64,000 nt of DNA from positions 50,001 through 114,000 of the forward strand of contig JAXCGZ010001902.1 of assembly GCA_037179515.1 (NCBI GenBank), given 5' to 3'. Each line of letters begins with the position of its first letter. Within the stretch, counting starts at the first letter, position 1. This document shows positions 11,501 to 23,239 of this stretch, piece after piece. The position numbers and the translations under genes were made by a program. The notes under the pieces are model-generated. The model was not told the origin of the DNA. It saw only the letters and a list, made by a program, of their open reading frames with translations, and made no database searches. Source of the DNA: Halocaridina rubra (Eukaryota; Arthropoda; Malacostraca; Decapoda; Atyidae).

Positions 11501-14500
11501 ATTGGCAAACTGCATCCCTCCCTCATTACCTAGGCCAAATAACACTTGCCAAGTGGCCTTGTCTTATAGGTATTGTGAGAAGTTTTGTAGCTCAGGAATT
11601 GGTCAGCACAGCAACTGCTTCTTCCCATACATCTCCCGACTCTGAAACTCTCTTCCTCCTCCGGTCTTTACTAATATTTATAAGCTCTTACTTCAAAAAG
11701 CAGATCTATCGTCTTCTAAGGGTCTAATCCAGCCATATTTCTAGGACGTAAATTCTTCGACTCTTCCTTCAGCCTGTCATTTTCCTATTGTGTATCATTT
11801 TCTTATTTCTGTCTTGTCCTTAAACTTCAACTTTTTCTTCATCTTAAAGCTTTCTTGGTGCGCTGCCTGATGAGAACAGCTTTCTTGCCTGTGCTAGTGT
11901 CACACTCATTTAGCAAATAAATAAAAAAACAATAGTAGTAATAGTAATAATAATAATATAGTAAACTTACTCCAGCTCTGCAGGTCTCACTCAATGCAAC
12001 ACTGTCAAAGCTGAAGCTCTCAAGTTCCTGAGCAAGAGAGGCATTTCTTCTCTCTAGCTGGTTTGAGATCTGGCTGTCTGTTGGAGTTCACACATTTCAA
12101 GTTTCATAGCTTTACTTCTAGACGTTTTAAATGCAGCCTCTGGACGTGGCTTCCAAGACAGAATGGGATGAAGAAGATTTTTAAGGGCACTTTTCCTATC
12201 CCCCTCCCAGTTCACAGTGAGCAGAGGAGGTCCTAAATAGAGCTGCTCCGCAGCGAATGTTGCTGCCAAATAACTTTCTATTTCTCTCCAAATATTGAGT
12301 GACTGAATCTTGCATTCACCGTTTCCATGTCAGTTCTTGACTAGGAGCGTCCTCCTATCACACTGACAGCACTCACTGGCTTTTGTCGATTGTAGAAAGA
12401 TAAACTATTTTTTGCTGATCCATAGAGCAAAGAGGCCTGTACATGTGTTTGTTCATATTATATGCGTTGCTTACTAAGTATTACATACATTATATATAAC
12501 GATCTCTGTAGTACCTCTCACAAACAATTCATCAAGAGAGAACCACATCAGTTTGCAATTATTTACTTTTTGGTAGTGTTCTCTTTAGACAATATCAGTT
12601 ACATATTTCCAAGTATATGTAACCACTGAGAATTCAAAACATAGTAACTCCTTGCTAGACGATATACTCATCCCAGGATGCAAACACAACCTATGGTGCA
12701 CAGCAATCAAACCTAAACAGTTAAAGTAAAACAAAGGTGGCGTTGTGTGACTATCCCACTAGTTATCACCAATATGTCGTGGTGTAGTTCTACTGGATGA
12801 CACCAATGTCGTGGAATTACTATTTCACACGAGGTTTATAAATATGGTAGCGTGGTTGGTGAAAATAGATCAGCTGCTTCTTTATATGTATTTATTTCTA
12901 GCTTACATATATGTACTCCGAGCTCCCATTACTACAGTTCCTGTCACGAATGATTCCAGATTCCCACCCCCAAGGGGGAGGCTAGCTAAGCTGTGAACGT
13001 CACGTCTGCTCCTGACAAGGCCCGGTTTCTCACTGATTCTTTGTAACTACTCATGGCAGTCGGCGGGGCATTCGTGGGCATCGTGGCATCACTGCCACAC
13101 GGCACTTTTAGGCATGTCTGAAATGCCTTGTGAAGCTATAGGCATCTTTAATATGCCTTACGACAGTGGATTAATAATGCCAAAAAAAAAGCCATGGTAA
13201 GGTATCTCTTCAGTGTCATGCAATGTGGTGTCATATTGACAATTGCATCATTCTTTCCCATCCTGCCTGGGTTTTACTTGTAATTTGTTCTGCTGTTAAT
13301 AAGTGTGGACTTACAACCATTAATGGATAAAACTTGTTACCAGTATGGTACTAGAACTTTTTTATACAGTCATTTTAATGCTACTCAAAGCCACTAGTCT
13401 CAAAATTAACAAGCAACTAGAAACAATAATAAAATGACAATTTCAGTGCCACTGTACAGTACTGTACTTGGTATTATCAATAAAGTTCTTCAGGCAGTTC
13501 CAGTGCTCTTTATACTGCTATGCATTATTTCTTGTAAGAAATGGCTAAGAAAGGATGATCTGCCACGAGTTAAAAAGGAAGTAATATACTGGTGAGGTGA
13601 GACAAAAGTTGCCTCATGACTTAACACAGGAAGGTATTTTCTTGAGGTGAGGTGGGAGACACATGAGGATAACCCTGGATTCATGGGCAAATCCGAGGTA
13701 TATTCTTATGCATCATAGCCTGGCTTGTTTATAGTACGGAAAGTTCTTGGTAATTGCAGGGCGCACGTCCACGACTCTGTTTTGGCAAGTAGAAGGTTTG
13801 CGCCCCGTCACGGACTGAGGTTAGTAAGGGCATACACTCAGGGTAACAATTACATTTGCCAAAACAAGTCCTTCGCAAGAAGGCAACCATCCTAGCCCTT
13901 AGTAGAAAAGGGAGTTCGTGACGTAAAACCGTATCATCACTTGTAGAGTAATTAAAACTCTGAGGAGCACTTAATATATCAATAAGATAAAATTATCAAT
14001 AAAATTGTAAAATAGTAAAATTATAAAAAAAAAGGCTTTTGAAATAAGCATGAACTTTTAAGACAGAATATATTTTATCAAGTATAATTGTAGGAGACCT
14101 GTGCTTGATGTACTTTGGCAATCTTTTTAATATTAGGCCTTATATGTGACAGCATACTCTCATTTCCTCATCAATACATCAAATATTTGATCTATTTTTA
14201 TATTTAATGATGGTACAGTATATGCAGAAAATTCTAATTCACAGAGGTATGACGTGGAGAAGTGCAATAATATCTTCAGTGCTTTACGAGCTACTGAAGG
14301 ATTTTCTTTGATGGAAATCCAAAACTGATAAATGGGCATCTCTTTATGTTCGATTTTAAGATGTCCCTCGCAGCACTTAGGTCAAAGGATTACCACCAAT
14401 TCCTGTACTCAAAGGTCATTATAGCTGCTTCTCACATGCTTTAGGACGGGTTGTTCTAAGATTTTATATAAACCAATCACGAGAGAGAGAGAGAGAGAGA

Positions 14501-17500
14501 GATAATGACTGATTTAAATACCTTGAGGAAGAGAAAAGGGAAAAAATTATCCATTCCTTTTTAAAGATTAAGGAAATGAGCATCCAGTTTAATATATCAA
14601 ATGACATAGACTTGACTCAGACATGGGAGTCACGTGCCAATCTGTAGTTTTTTAAAAATACAGATTTTGTATATAAAAAAAAATAAATTACTTATTCATT
14701 GACTTGGGGCGCATCTGGCTACCTTTCAAAATAATATTCATCTTTAAGTAGCGTTAACACTACAGATTCTATTTGGTGAACGAGTATTGACTTGTTTGAT
14801 GATATTGTTCTGACATTAATTCTATACGTGCATATGATGATACTTTTTCTAGAACTCTATATTTTGAGAATTTAATACACAGCACAATAAAAAAAGAATA
14901 ACTAGAAAAAAAAATAGAATGAAATATCTGTTCATGATTATATTGCATATACACAAAACAACGTTCATGGGATTACATGCTAAATTGTATTTGCTTCAAA
15001 ACCTCAAGACCCTCAATACTACAGACCGAGCCATCAAAATTTAACACGTAAATGTACAAATTAATAATAACAAAAAAAATCTCATTTACTACTTTTAATG
15101 TGATGGACGATGTGCGGTATGAGAATACAGTAGCTAGTGTGAACCAAAATCTGAATGGTCCCAAAGGAGATAAGAAGTATCACTGACACTCATTCTTACG
15201 ATGACGCATATTCAAATATAACAATGCTTATGACGGAAGGACTCTTAAGCAGATTGTAATATTCTAGAGAAAGTAAAAGTCTGCGAGTGATCAAGCATAC
15301 AAGACAAGACAAGAATATCCTTCAAAGCACTGGAGCGAGAATAAAGAAATGCAAGATGAAAAAACAAGACAGTAATCCTGGAAATGAGTACATTCTCAAG
15401 AGAATGAGATGATGATATCAGAAACATTTATGTGCCAATACGATGTAAGAAGGTATGCACAGAAGCAAACCAGAAAAAACTTACGCAAAAATCGCTCAAG
15501 TCTGTACTCATCTGCAACAGGAACAAAGAGTTCTGCATAAAAGGATCAATTATCCAAGAGTCAAGAGAAATAAGTCTTTACCTTAATAAAATAGATAACA
15601 TCATTTGGATTACTGCTCTCTTATTATTGGAATTGCTCACACCTTTCTCCCCAACCCAACTTTCTCCAAAGAATGAGTGTGAGCACACAAAATCTTATGC
15701 GATGATGAGGGGCTATAAATTTGTTCTTGCGCCAGTCTCATAGTTATGTGTTTCATAATATTCCCAACTGAAACACATTATGTTAATTTATTGTATCTAA
15801 AAGCAATACCCTTCACAGATTACATACTTATCCTAGCAAAAAATCAATAAAAATAACTCCACACAGATTTCAGATATGATATCCATCAACAAATAATCTA
15901 TTTAACCATGTTACCTTTTGACCAAGACTTGACAGAGAGCAGAATTAGATATATCAAGAGATATACTATCAGCTCTTACTGCTGTAACTACATTATTATA
16001 AAATACAAACGTCTATTTCAGCTAGTGATATAGTCATATAAAAGCTATTTAAGCCATTTGGTAAATACTGAGGTATGATGCTCTCTTGATATTAAGAATT
16101 CTAGGGGATTGAGATAGGTTTCAATAGTCCGTTCGTAAGTAGATTTGTTCGTAAATTGTGATTAGGTAAAAAAAAAGTACTGTACAGAAGTACACACATA
16201 TGCAGTACTCTACGATACGTAGGCAATAGACACTGCAACTACTATATAAAATAAAGTATGCAGTAGTAATGCCTTTTATTATGATCATAAGTTGATATTT
16301 TGTATGTTTAGCACTGTATATATGTTGGTCAAGAACCAGAGAGGACTGAAATTATTACACAAGTCTATAGGACCTTTTGTTTCCGATGTCCTTGTTGAAG
16401 AAAATGATAGAGAATTCTTCTCCCAAAGACTACCATTTAATTATTATCAAATCTTGGAAAAGCACCAAGGCATAGCAAGTACAAAACAATCTTTGCTAAA
16501 GACTCTTTTCTGGAAATTTTTTTTTGGACCTTTCTGAAAGTAGAACTTCCTGGTCTTCGTCTATGGAAGAAAAATCTCTCTATCACTCTCTTCAATGGGG
16601 ACATCTGTAACAACAGGTCCTGGAACCCTGTGTAATAATTACAGCTCACTCTGATACTTCATACATAAAGGATGTAGTATTAATGAATTATAATACTGTA
16701 ATACTAATGCAATAATACAGTACTGTACAGTAATTCATACACAATAACTGAGTAGATAATGAGTAGGATTTTGTTCGTATCTGTGAATGTTCGTAACTTG
16801 GCTGTTCATAAGTAGGGGAGCTTTTATAAAACATATTGGTACTTTCAAAAGCATATGAGATTTTATTCCAAATAATTCCATATAATCATAGATAACAAAA
16901 GTTAAAATAAAAACTAACAACGATTTGACAAACGTAAATAAGAATCTATACACTAATGAACATGCAAGATATGACCTGCAAGTATACTATATTATACTAT
17001 TGGCTGGAAACTATAGATCTTACATTACAAAAAAATATTTTTGACTAACAGTAAAGAAAATCTAAATTAGTACCTAAACATGGGGCTTTGCTCACACATG
17101 GTACAGTATATCACAATGCATACACTGCCCAATTTACAATCGAGTTAGGTTCCAGAAGTCTGTTCTTAAGTAGAATTGTTCGCAAGTTGTGTTTATGTAA
17201 AAAATAAAGTACTGTACAGTACATACATATGCAGTACTGCACAGTTCTTTGGCTAAAGACACTTAACTAATAAAAAAAAAAACAAAGTATACAGTATTAA
17301 TGAATTTTAATACAGTAATAATACAATACAGTACAGAAATACATGCATTAACACATGGGAAGATAATGGGTAGGAATTGTTTGCATCTGTGAATGTTCGT
17401 AAGTAGGGGAGTTTCTGCATTACATGAAAACAAAGAGGGAGAATAAAATAATTTCAATAACATTCTCTGCCTGATCATACACTCCGAGCAACAGTTCCAG

Positions 17501-20500
17501 ATTGTATCTACTGAGAGAAGTGGATGATTCCAATTCGTGACTGATATTCATATCTTTTTTCTGTTCAACATATAAAACTGTGCAGACAGGATTGCAGCCA
17601 CAATTCATAATTTCTGTGAAACTTACAGAACCTAGAAAAAAATAAATAAATAGAAAATGTGGCTGGAATGCTTCCCACAGGAAAGATATTCTAGTTTGTA
17701 AAGCTATATGCTTTCCATAATTGTCTCACTGTACTTCAAAAATCATCTTATTACTCCAAGACAAAACAAACTTACACTATGAAGTTAATGGAAAATAATG
17801 GACAAATTCAATGAAAACATGTACTCAAATCCCTGAGACTGATGATACATAAAAAAAAATACATATGCTTTCTTATATTGAGAAGCTTCCCAACTTGCGA
17901 ATAACCGAGTTACAAACATTCACAGACTCAAACAAAAACTTACCTATTACATACCCATGTATTAATGTATGTATTATTGCACGGTAATATTACATTATTA
18001 TTACTGTATTAAAATTCATTAATACTGCATACTTTATGTTTTATGTAGTAGTTAAGTGCCTTTATCTTAAGTACTGAAGCTCCCCTACTTATGAACAACC
18101 GAGTTAAGAACATTCACAGATACGAACATAATCCTACCCTTTATCTACCCATGTACAGTATTAATGTACAGAATTATTACATAAATATTATTGTATTAAA
18201 ATTCATTAATATTGTATAGTTTTTGCTTTACATAGTAGCTAAGTGTCTTTAACCTAAGTACTGTACAGTACTGTATATGTATTAACTGTACAGTACTTTT
18301 TTTTTTTACCTAAACACAACTGACGAACAATTCAATTTACGAACGGACTTCTGGAACCTAACTCGTTCGTAAGTTGGGGAGTGTATGTATTGCACAGTAC
18401 AGACACTCCCCAACTTACGAACAAGTTATGTTCCATTAGTCATAAGTTATGTTATGTTTAGGAAAAAAAAAAGTACTGTACAGTACATACATATGCACTA
18501 CAGTACAGTATTTACTCGTAGGCTAAAGACACTTAACTATTACAAAAACAAAGTATACAGGATTAATGAATTCTATTATGCTCATGAGTTGATATTTTGT
18601 AAGTACAGTACAGTACTGTATATATGTTAGTTAAGCACCAGAGAGGACTGCAATTACTACATAAGGATCCAGGACCCTTTGTTTCATATATCCCCATTGA
18701 AGAAAGTGATAGAGAGCTTCCTCTCCCAAAGACTTAAAAGCTCTTCTTTTGCCTTGGAATATGAGCTAAAGACACTTTTCCAGAAAAGTGTCCTCAGCAA
18801 AGACTGTTTTTTATTTGGTTTGTTTGGTTTGCCACACTGATGCTTCACCAACATATGAAATATCCCGATATATCTCCACTACCATTTAATTTTTATCAAA
18901 CCTGGAAAAGCACCAAGGCATAGCAAGTACAGAACAATCTTTGCAGAAGACACTTTTCGTAAAAAGATGTATGGACAGCTAGCTATGGATGTGGAACTTC
19001 CTGGTCTTCGTTTTTGGAATATCTGGAACAATGGGTCCAGGATCCTTGTGTAGTAACGTAAAGAATAAATTAAAATAATACCAACATACCTCAATAATAA
19101 AAAAAATAAGGTGCAGTACAAACTTGTCTAATGTGGATTATCAAAGGACAAGGGAAGTGTCCTGATTAGACAGTACGACTGGAAACTATTCTATGATAAA
19201 AATGTGTTTATTATTTCAGTTTATTTATGAAAAACCAAGCAGTTATATTACATATGTTAAATCACAATGTATACTTGTACATATAGCATAAAAGTAAAAC
19301 TTTAAATATGAGTCCATAGTTGAAAAATATGACACTTTTACTGAAGATATAAGTCCACAATAATTTGCTATGCCAGAAGTATCTTAACAAGTCACAACTC
19401 ATTCTTGGAAGCACTAGTACCCCCTACAGGTAAATTTGAAAATAAAAAAATTACTGAGGCAATTGAAGACTACTGAGAAATTGTGAGTGACAGGTAAACA
19501 ATTGTAATCATAACAGTTTGGTATAATAAACTTGAGCATCTTATATAATAGCTAGATGACTATACAACTGGATCAAAGTTATTTTTCTCTTTGATGTGAA
19601 TCCAAGATTGGACCACTCTCTTTTCATTAGATAACTTTCAACAATTATGAAAAACCACTACTTTGGATTTGTCCTTTTCATCATCAAACTGAGTAGATCA
19701 TTTAGATGACAAGAGTTTATCATTGCAATGTTAATCATGATATAATTTCTCATATGAATCAATAAATAAGTTGTTGTATACTCAATCTACCCCTTTGTAT
19801 GCAGCATGAGTGCTGTTTACTGAAGCAGCCTATCTGATGCAGTATTCGAGGTGCGAGAGGGGCTTTCCGAGATGATAATATAATGTTGATTAATCAATTT
19901 TGATAGATTAATGATTTACTATTATGCCTCGACGGTACATATGTAATTTGAGTCTTAATAACACAAGTTGGTCAAAAATGATATCTGTTGTGTGCGTTAC
20001 AGTGTATCAAGGTCTTGGCCGCATATAGTAATACACAGTAGGACTGTCCCCATTGGAAGAGGGTCCAATTTGCATGAGTCTTTGCAAGGCAAGGTTTGCC
20101 TGTATCAACAATTTACCAAATGATATATTTCCCAGGAGGCTGTAATGCTATGCATCATTATAAATGCATTTTAGTCTCTGAGTTTCTATGATAAAATGCT
20201 ACTTTTTAAAATAGATTAAGTATGCAAATCCAAAAAAAAAAAATATTCTTTACTAGAGGGAGCCTATTAGTAGACACCGACCTATATGATCAAGTAATAA
20301 TTAACATTAATAAGGATAACCTTCGGTTTTTGACAGGTGCACTGAAATTCTTTAGGAAATTAATATAATATACTTAAAAAGGTATTAAATTATGTACTTA
20401 AAACAATACACCATTTCATCTCACCATACTACATTTACCCATTGGTTAAGAGTGGTTTTATGCACCCCTTCAATCATTGCATCAAGATATATTTTTCTGA

Positions 20501-22038
20501 TAGGTTCTGATGTAATTTGAAATAATCTGATATTTGTTTTTCACGTAAATCACTATTTTATGTTATATGGCTAATAATGGTGGGAGGCAGTGGGTACTTC
20601 AATAACCTAATTTAACTAACCTAACCTAAACCATTTTATGGAAGAGGTGTATAAAACAAATCTTAATCCATTTTTTATCCTCCATTTAAAGAGAAGTAAA
20701 AGCAAGTTGTAAGGCTCTTGCTAATTAATAGTTTTTGGCCCATTCATTCCTTCTGTTCTAAAGCAGCATTTTCTTTTTGTTACATGGCCCCTACAACTGC
20801 CTTCAAATACTATGAAGTACCACCCAAATAGAACTTGCATTTCAGAAATGACCAATCTGGCCCCTTACAACTGCCTTCAAATATTATGAAGTATCACCCA
20901 ATAAAACTTGCATTTCAGAAATTACCAATCTGGCCCCTACAACTGCCTTCAAATATTATGAAGTATCACCCAAATAGAACTTGAATTTCAGAAATGACCA
21001 ATCTGGCCCCTACAACTGCCTTCAAATACTATGAAATATCACCCAAATAGAACTTGCATTTCAGAAATTATCAATCTGGCCCCTACAACTGCCTTCAAAT
21101 ACTATGAAATATCACCCAAATAGAACTTGCATTTCAGAAATGACCAATCTGGCCCCTACAACTGCCTTCAAATATTATGAAGTACCACCCAAATAGAACT
21201 TGCATTTCAGAAATTACCAATCTGGCCCCTACAACTGTCTTCAAATATTATGAAGTACCACCCAAATACAACTTGCATTTCAGAAATGACCAATCTGGCA
21301 CCTACAACTGCCTTCAAATATTATGAAGTATCACCCAAATAGAACTTGTATTTCAGAAATGACCAATCTGGCCCCTACAACTGTCTTCAAATATTATGAA
21401 GTATCACCCAAATAGAACTTGCATTTCAGAAACTACCACTAAATTAGTGCCCTACTCCACACCACTGAAATCAACAACTTGGCAATGAATAACATTTTTG
21501 CTTTTGCCTTTACCAAGCATATATTTTCCAGACTTTTTGACAATACACAAGAGATAATAGGGTTAAATAATCCCGTAAATTGCTAAATTGGGTTAGGGGA
21601 CTTGCCTCGTTAATATCAATGACCCTAGAACCGTCTGGGGTTCCTCTTTTTAACAAGATCCGGAGGATACTAATCGAACCTCTCACAATCGAGTGGGGTG
21701 GCAATGGAGTGGGAACTTAAAAATAATGGTCCAAATACCTGCTTCCGGAAAGAAAGAAAGAAAGTTCCAAACTAAATAACCAAGGAACTTTTATTTTCTT
21801 TTTCAAAGCCGTACATCTCAACCCTCAACCTTGTCACGGCCTTCCAAAAGACACCTGTTTGGCCATTATTGATAGCGAAGAAAGTAAAGATTAAGATAGA
21901 AAACTTTTTTTTTGAATCGAAGGAGTTTGTCCTTCTCTTTCCTTGCCTCTACCTCCTCCTCCTCAGGACTTACCTGTCAAGCTCAGAGAGAACTTGGAGC
22001 TCCTGTGGCGTCAAGTTAATTTCCTCGCTCTCCTCCAT
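5052..22038 (-). CDS. KDM6A: KDM6A/UTX-like histone H3K27 demethylase, N-terminal part (exons 1-2, continues left of window)
   Basis: Two spliced coding exons are seen. Exon 1 is 22038-21974 and exon 2 is 5557-5052; they join in phase (AG + C = Ser22) to give 190 complete residues. The protein opens with MEESEEINLTPQELQ, then SELDS|RQFGFVKLN, which parallels the human UTX N-terminus (acidic leader, then LDSRLFGFV). Next come KKRALVLKAVRYLESLI and CKLGHLHLLLEDYPK, the first tetratricopeptide segments of UTX. Known role of the family: nuclear demethylase of H3K27me2/3 in KMT2C/D (COMPASS-like) complexes, with N-terminal TPRs for protein contacts and a C-terminal JmjC domain. The JmjC domain is not in this window. 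Odd feature: about 118 Asn/Ser-rich residues (58-175) replace the roughly 9-residue linker of human UTX. The gene is divergent to FUNDC1. Assignment is by recognised similarity; UTY/UTX-type paralogues cannot be separated here. Confidence 0.88.
6549..6858 (+). mobile_element. Tigger deletion derivative (about 310 bp)
   Basis: Terminal inverted repeats start CAGGGGGTCCTTGA and end TCAAGAACCCCCT, each next to TA. Inside is the N-terminus of a Tigger-like transposase, MSPKHKAESFDSSALKKRKA then ITMEVKLEIVK, which stops soon after. It is an internally deleted, non-autonomous copy in KDM6A intron 1. Confidence 0.75.
7690..8275 (-). pseudogene. pogo/jerky-type DDE transposase fragment
   Basis: Minus-strand frames read YELGQLGNMDEVAFKFGV, SSDGTKLPLCILRWKP, then GWLKIDLSYGW / RWMAEDRFKLWLDKVW and LLVLNQF. 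These follow the order of the DDE_1 superfamily (NMDEVP, DGTKLPP, KGWM-ED-WL, LLVLDSF). Stops and frameshifts interrupt it. The final catalytic Asp of LVLDSF is Asn here, so it is inactive. Confidence 0.65.
9800..11250 (-). pseudogene. Decayed non-LTR reverse transcriptase
   Basis: Minus-strand pieces in order: LKNNNATGLNAYQV (near 10960), LTTFYKRKSHQLHC then FSSLATAGRILAQIMNSKIK (near 10800), and SGVKQCYVLAPTLITIFFAT (near 10440-10380). These match RT domain blocks of LINEs (NNKATG, YRGISLLSTAGKI, GVKQGCVLAPTLF). Many stops; boundaries are approximate. Confidence 0.6.
11266..11930 (+). pseudogene. LINE ORF2 C-terminal fragment
   Basis: The 153-codon frame reads RLEHCSHTWGASSYAELISL, resembling the post-RT segment LEYCSHVWGGSS of arthropod LINEs, and ends with KKQIYRLLRV before the stop. 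The opposite orientation to the neighbouring RT fragment indicates a separate insertion. It ends near an A-rich and TAA-rich tail at 11920-11960. Confidence 0.6.
16097..16830. mobile_element. Tigger-type MITE with foldback core
   Basis: The outer ends read TCCGTTCGTAAGTAGATTTG and GTTCATAAGTAGGGGAGC, the same terminal pair as the simple copy at 17122-17420. The middle carries 72-bp imperfect inverted arms at 16354-16424 and 16562-16638. Confidence 0.6.
17122..17420. mobile_element. Tigger-type MITE, short form
   Basis: A simple copy of about 300 bp between terminal sequences CACTGCCCAATTTACAATCG and GAATGTTCGTAAGTAGGGGA, with GTACTGTACAGTAC-rich interior. No coding capacity. Confidence 0.65.
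17878..18386. mobile_element. Two stacked Tigger-type MITEs in reverse orientation
   Basis: A copy starting GAAGCTTCCCAACTTGCGAA (about 17881) is cut at 18075, where a second copy starts GAAGCTCCCCTACTTATGAA and runs to CGTTCGTAAGTTGGGGAGTG (18381). Confidence 0.6.
18402..19110. mobile_element. Tigger-type MITE with foldback core, second copy
   Basis: It begins ACACTCCCCAACTTACGAAC and carries the same internal insert as 16340-16640, with inverted arms 18650-18690 and 19016-19056. The right terminus is missing or unclear. Confidence 0.55.
20786..21438. repeat. 73-bp tandem array, about 9 copies
   Basis: The unit begins GGCCCCTACAACTGCCTTCA and includes ATGAAGTATCACCCAAATAG and TTGCATTTCAGAAAT. 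Nine units run head to tail with a few substitutions each (C/T at CTGCC/CTGTC, ACC/ATC) and a one-base insertion and a deletion in unit 2. Noncoding; inside KDM6A intron 1. Confidence 0.95.
21974..22038 (-). CDS. KDM6A: KDM6A exon 1 (start codon exon)
   Basis: The ATG lies at 22038-22036 in strong context (G at -3, G at +4). The exon encodes 21 residues plus two bases (AG) and ends at a consensus GTAAGT donor (21973-21968). The encoded leader is acidic and ends LSELD(S), aligning with the human UTX sequence just before LFGFV. It is too short for ordinary ORF calling and was found by looking for a phase-2 exon to join exon 2. Confidence 0.85.
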
Positions 22039-22317
22039 CACTGCTCAGGGCAAATACACTTTTTACACATAAATTCACACACGATTGAATCACCTCCACT
22101 TATCCTAAGGTTAATCTACCATCATTATTTCCTTAAATAACACGAAATACGTTCACTCTTACGACACGCAACAGGGATATCACCGCGTGCACACGTCTCA
22201 ACACTTACTTTACAAGTGACAACGCTCCCGAAGGAGGTGTGGGGGAGGGGGAGGACACACGAGGAGTCCAGAAGAGCGATGAAGGAGGAAAAAGTTTTCT
22301 CTCTCTTTCTCAATCCT

Positions 22318-22495
22318 ACAACTATTACTGTTGCTATTACTACTTCTACTGCTACTACTACTATTACTACTAATTATAACTTCTTTTTATAATTATTATT
22401 ATTATTATTACCACTATTACTGTTGCTATTACTACTACTGCTGCTACTACTACTATTACTACTAATTATAATAACTTCTTTTCTTCTTCTTCTTC

Positions 22496-22545
<50 letters not shown>
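22318..22545. repeat. Trinucleotide microsatellite (CTA/CTG/ATT/CTT)
   Basis: Imperfect runs of CTA, CTG and ATT triplets with a CTT tract. A roughly 65-bp block at 22318-22385 is repeated at 22413-22475. It ends in a run of about 17 ATT triplets (22496-22543). It lies 280-510 bp upstream of the KDM6A start codon. Confidence 0.9.
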
Positions 22546-22546
<1 letters not shown>

Positions 22547-23220
22547 CTCCTGTCCATTAACAAATCATGAATCTTGTTCCATACATTCTATAATTTTTCA
22601 AAATTAAACTATAGTTTTCTTTAAAGTTTTAGAATATACGACATAAGTCATATATTTCCATAAAGTTAAAGTGGATTTCTATATTTCATTTCGTATCTGA
22701 AGCATAAATTATAAATAATTTTAATATTATTTTGTCTCATGTCCCAGGACTCCCTTCACATCTATTTTGACCTTCTCATCAGAGTTCAATGTCTCGGTAA
22801 AAGCAATTGTATATTTACAGTCTTCAAAAATGAAAATAAAAATTATTTTTAGATATTTTTGTCTAGATAAAAGTCTAATTTGGAAGATAATTTTATTTTA
22901 AACTAAATATTTCTATTCTGATTAATAAAATTCTCTATATTACAGACATAATATGCTGAATGATAAAAATTAGTATATTTTAGAAAAAAAATGCTGGACT
23001 ATCTCATTCTGAGTCATTTAAAAATCTAATATTGAGAGAATATTTTCTAAGCTTTTCATCTAATATAGAAAACAATAAGTTTAGTTTACCATTTCCACTA
23101 TGTATTTTGTTGTATTTACGTCATATGACAATATATTTACTCTTAATTTTTTGCCTTTTCTAAATAAAAAAAAATACATTACTTGGCAACTCATCATTTC
23201 AAGACCATTGGTGTTGCAGA

Positions 23221-23239
23221 TGACGTCATTATGACGTCA
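23221..23239. promoter_or_regulatory. Twin consensus cAMP-response elements
   Basis: TGACGTCA occurs at 23221-23228 and again at 23232-23239, 11 bp apart centre to centre, about one helical turn. TGACGTCA is the classical CREB/ATF palindrome. An ATTGG (CCAAT box on the minus strand) lies 9 bp to the left, and a TTACGTCA lies about 105 bp to the left. The position between two divergent genes suggests a promoter element, but function is inferred from motif match alone. Confidence 0.5.

Larger units (their letters stand above)
5558..21973 (-). other. KDM6A: KDM6A intron 1 (16.4 kb)
   Basis: This interval between two well-matched coding exons has no further exon I could support. It holds a Tigger deletion derivative, a pogo-type transposase fragment, two LINE fragments of opposite orientation, several Tigger-type MITEs (16.1-19.1 kb) and a 73-bp tandem array. 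Stretches 5600-6540, 6870-7680, 11950-16080, 19070-20780 and 21440-21970 show no gene I recognise. They contain only short AT-rich ORFs, a (GA)n run at 14480-14502 and a minus-strand open stretch at 12269-12054 of unknown nature that is followed by a GTAAGT donor-like site. Confidence 0.75.

Noticed and set aside
11966..12269. Possible alternative first exon of KDM6A on the minus strand (GTAAGT donor-like site after CCTGCAGAGCTGGA, which would read PAELD before exon 2)
   Set aside because: In the phase needed for exon 2 there is a TGA eight codons upstream and no ATG, and the exon at 22038-21974 fits the UTX N-terminus far better.
20611..20640. Interstitial arthropod telomere repeat (AACCTAACCTAA)
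   Set aside because: Only about two full units in a degenerate stretch; too short to separate from chance.
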